Origin: CAXBBB01 sp963793245 | GTDB lineage: Bacteria; Bacteroidota; Rhodothermia; Rhodothermales; BA12 | Direction of reading: 5' to 3' | Length of the DNA: 64,000 bases | Assembly (NCBI GenBank): GCA_963793245.1 | Contig: CAWBZG010000003.1 | Span: forward strand, 186,001 to 250,000 | Shown here: in pieces, positions 61,655 to 64,000 of the stretch | Position numbering within the stretch: the first letter of the stretch is position 1 | Layout of the letters: each line of letters begins with the position of its first letter | Notes under the pieces: generated by a model | Seen by the model: only the letters and a program-made list of their open reading frames with translations | Told to the model about the DNA's origin: nothing | The model's database searches: none | Position numbers and translations under genes: made by a program

Positions 61655-64000
61655 CTACTCGTGGCGCAGCGCGTCGACCGGATTGGCGTGCGCAACCTTG
61701 GCCGTCCGCAGCGCCGCGACGCTGAGCGCGCCGACACACACGACGGCTCCGGCGAGCACGAACGCACCGACGCCCAGTCCAACGCGGTACGGAAATCCGT
61801 CGAGCCATTGTTGCATCACCCAGGCCGCAATCGGCGCCGCGACGACAAACCCGGCGATCGACAAAATGGCAAACTCGCGCGACAACCGCAGCACCAACCC
61901 GACCTCGCTCGCGCCCAGCACCTTGCGAATGCCGATCTCGCGTGTCCGACGGGCGGCGGCATGCGTCGCCAATCCGACGATGCCCAGCGCGGCCAGGAGT
62001 AGAGCGACGAGCGTGAAGACCGAAATCAGCGTCCGCAACCGCTGATCGGATGCGAAGAACGAGGCGAACGCGTCGTCGAGGAAGGTGTAGTCGAACGCGT
62101 CGAAGTCGTTGAAGTCGGGGTACAGTGTTGCGACGGCGTCGAGCGTGGCGCTTGCCTGCTGCGGGTCGATGCGCAGGTAGACGGTTCGTCGGCGCTCATC
62201 GGTCAGGCGGTAGAGCGAGGGGCGCAACTCCATGTCGAGCGACGCGCCGTGCAGATCGGCCAGCACTCCGATGACGACCATGTTCTCCTCGCCAATGGTT
62301 TTGCCGACCGCTTCGTTGGGCGTCCATCCAAACGAACGAGCACCCGCAGCGCTCAGCACGACCGACGCCGAATCTGCTGGGCGACCTGACTCGAAGTAGC
62401 GTCCGGCGACGACCGGAGTGCCGAACGTCGCGGGGAAGTCGGCATCGGTTTCCATGATGTCGAACGTGTCGTCGGCGGGAGCGTCCGGCTCTTCGGAATC
62501 GAACGTGTACCAACCGCTCATCGTGTTGGGAAACGAGGGCGCCGTCGTCACGCCGCGCACGCCGGGGAGCGCCAGCAGTTCGGCTTTGAACGCGTCGTAG
62601 CGCTCTTGGGCGATCATCTCGACGCGGACGAGTTGATCGCCCGCGAAGCCCAGTTCTTTGTCGGCGAGGAAGTCGAGTTGGCGGTTCATCGTGACGGCGC
62701 ACAGCAGCAGCCCGACCGAAACGGCGAACTGCGTCGTCACCAGAACCCGCCGCGTCCGCGCGCCTCTTCCGACGCCCATGCTCCGGCTGTTGAGTGCCTC
62801 AATCGGACGGAACGACGATAGGTAGACGGCTGGATACAGCCCACAAAGCAGCGTCACACCTACGCCGACGCTCGCGAAGAGCAGCGCGACGAACGGATCG
62901 CCCAGGTAGTCGATGACGAGCGACTTATCCGTCAGCGCGTTGAGGCCAGGCAGCGCGAGATGCGCCAAAATCGCCGCGACGACCAATGCCCCGGTCGTCA
63001 GGACGGCGGCTTCGATCACGAACTGCCGCGCCAGTTGTCCACGCGATCCGCCCAGGGCCTTGCGCACGCCGATCTCGCTCGCCCGCTCTGCCGCCTGCGC
63101 CGTCGCCAGCGTGACGTAGGTGATGCACGAGACGAACAAAATCAGCAGTGCCGCCGCGCCGAAGGCCCACACGTACGCCGACTTGCCGCGCAGCAGCCCC
63201 GCACCGCTCGAAAAGTCTGACGCGTACGTTTGCCCGTTGAGATACAACTCGGTGAGCGGCATCGCCTCGACGGTCGCTGACATGAACCCATCCAGCCGCT
63301 CGACCAGCGCCGCCTCGACGTAGGGGACGACCGTCGCCGTATCCGCTACGCTGCGCAAGCGCGCATACGTTGGGTTGCCGCCTGCATACCAGTCAGCGTT
63401 ACGCTCGGTCGTCAGTAACGCCTGAAATCGCAGGCTCGATTGCTTCGGTGGATCGGCGACGATACCCACCACTTCGGGGCCGTTGGTGGCGTTGAGCAGC
63501 AGCTTGCTGCCGAGGGCTTCGCCGCCAGGGAAGTAGCGCTGGGCCATGGTTTGGGTGAGCAATACGACGCCGCTCCGGTCCATCGCCGACAGATCGCCTG
63601 CGATCAAATCGAAGTTGAACACGTCGAAAAAATGCTCGTCGACATAGACGAAGCCGCCTTCTTCGGTACGCTCGCCGTCGTGGTGAACCGTCCGCGATTG
63701 GGGGCGACTCATCTGCGTCGTCACCTCGACTTCGGGCCGCGACGCCATCAGATCCATCGCCGCGCCCGACGGAAGTCCGCCCAGCGAGAAGTCGAATCCG
63801 TTGTCGAACGTCCCGCTCGCCATGAGCCGCACGATACGGTCACCATCCGAGTGGAAGCGGTCGTAGCGCAGTTCGTCGCGTACGAACAAGCCGATCAGCA
63901 GGCAGCACGCCAGCCCAACGCCCAGGCCCGTCAGGTGCAGCGCCGAGTAGCCGCGTCGACGCGAGAGGCTACGGAGCGCAGTGCGGAAATCAGAAGTCAG
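61655..64000 (-). CDS. ABC transporter permease (MacB/FtsX-like), runs off the right edge
   Basis: A second double-FtsX permease, incomplete at its N-terminus. The frame stays open through the window edge: before MFVRDELRYDRFH the sequence reads SDFRTALRSLSRRRGYSALHLTGLG and VGLACCLLIGL, the expected first span, so the start lies just beyond 64000. The FtsX blocks are AALLILFVSCITYVTLATAQAAERASEIGVRKALGGSRGQLA and LVALLLAALGIVGLATHAAARRTREIGIRKVLGASEVGL. It is 131 bp upstream of the other permease and homologous to it, so the pair probably arose by duplication and may heterodimerise. Partial here. Confidence 0.92.
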   Translation of the reverse strand: MTSDFRTALRSLSRRRGYSALHLTGLGVGLACCLLIGLFVRDELRYDRFHSDGDRIVRLMASGTFDNGFDFSLGGLPSGAAMDLMASRPEVEVTTQMSRPQSRTVHHDGERTEEGGFVYVDEHFFDVFNFDLIAGDLSAMDRSGVVLLTQTMAQRYFPGGEALGSKLLLNATNGPEVVGIVADPPKQSSLRFQALLTTERNADWYAGGNPTYARLRSVADTATVVPYVEAALVERLDGFMSATVEAMPLTELYLNGQTYASDFSSGAGLLRGKSAYVWAFGAAALLILFVSCITYVTLATAQAAERASEIGVRKALGGSRGQLARQFVIEAAVLTTGALVVAAILAHLALPGLNALTDKSLVIDYLGDPFVALLFASVGVGVTLLCGLYPAVYLSSFRPIEALNSRSMGVGRGARTRRVLVTTQFAVSVGLLLCAVTMNRQLDFLADKELGFAGDQLVRVEMIAQERYDAFKAELLALPGVRGVTTAPSFPNTMSGWYTFDSEEPDAPADDTFDIMETDADFPATFGTPVVAGRYFESGRPADSASVVLSAAGARSFGWTPNEAVGKTIGEENMVVIGVLADLHGASLDMELRPSLYRLTDERRRTVYLRIDPQQASATLDAVATLYPDFNDFDAFDYTFLDDAFASFFASDQRLRTLISVFTLVALLLAALGIVGLATHAAARRTREIGIRKVLGASEVGLVLRLSREFAILSIAGFVVAAPIAAWVMQQWLDGFPYRVGLGVGAFVLAGAVVCVGALSVAALRTAKVAHANPVDALRHE

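Overview
This 64 kb window is a GC-rich, gene-dense piece of a bacterial chromosome, most likely from a member of the Rhodothermota/Bacteroidota group. Four things point there. A secreted DUF4331 protein ends in a Por/T9SS-type sorting domain (NQNYPNPFSPSTTIEY...). The Rho factor carries a very long disordered insert. The ATP synthase locus holds atpB-E-F-H-A-G without atpD/atpC. Most starts lack a strong Shine-Dalgarno sequence. I see no rRNA, tRNA, CRISPR array, integrase or transposase gene.

Layout. 1-2.3 kb: a small accessory island (MntA/HepT toxin-antitoxin, a broken Fic gene, a small orphan ORF) lying between the intact 3' end of uvrB and a decayed second copy of the uvrB 3' end. 2.3-8.6 kb: uvrB, a Uma2-family gene, a repeat-built surface protein, a YdjM-like membrane protein, aroK and a CAP lipoprotein. 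8.8-17.4 kb (all minus): rho, folC with an ankyrin gene and a DUF3667 gene upstream, ndk, a DUF4097 protein, a 52-aa membrane peptide, lipA. 17.5-22.4 kb (minus): ribD, two unknown genes, an NAD-binding protein and a large P-loop ATPase regulator. 22.5-36 kb: divergent DUF4331/TPR/membrane genes, then housekeeping and salvage genes (adenosine deaminase, gluconokinase, deoxynucleoside kinase, nth) mixed with envelope proteins and a cytochrome c. 36-42 kb: an MFS exporter, a multi-PAS histidine kinase, queG and an OmpA-type protein. 42.1-45.6 kb: a tandem pair of PKD/OmpA outer-membrane genes, both interrupted. 45.9-54.2 kb: rpsT, a LytM peptidase/bactofilin pair and the F1Fo ATP synthase operon. 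54.2-58 kb: a YgiB/YgiC-like pair and recJ. 58.2-64 kb: a MacB-like ABC transporter with two large permeases, the second running off the right edge.

Many genes sit in operon-like runs with 4-nt ATGA overlaps (mntA/hepT, ankyrin/folC, the 60-aa gene and its neighbour, the deoxynucleoside kinase/barrel pair). Intergenic gaps carry perfect or near-perfect palindromes of several families, some acting as intrinsic terminators.

The most unusual signals are: (i) the duplicated uvrB end flanking the island; (ii) the dispersed palindromes, one of which supplies the stop codons of two convergent genes; (iii) the mosaic tandem PKD/OmpA duplication; (iv) paired hairpins between atpE and atpF; (v) Rho's roughly 340-residue Ser/Asp/Arg/Asn linker; (vi) an excess of single-base frameshifts in otherwise well-preserved genes, which may be assembly error or real decay. 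I did not find a clearly new biological system; the candidates above are structural and regulatory oddities.
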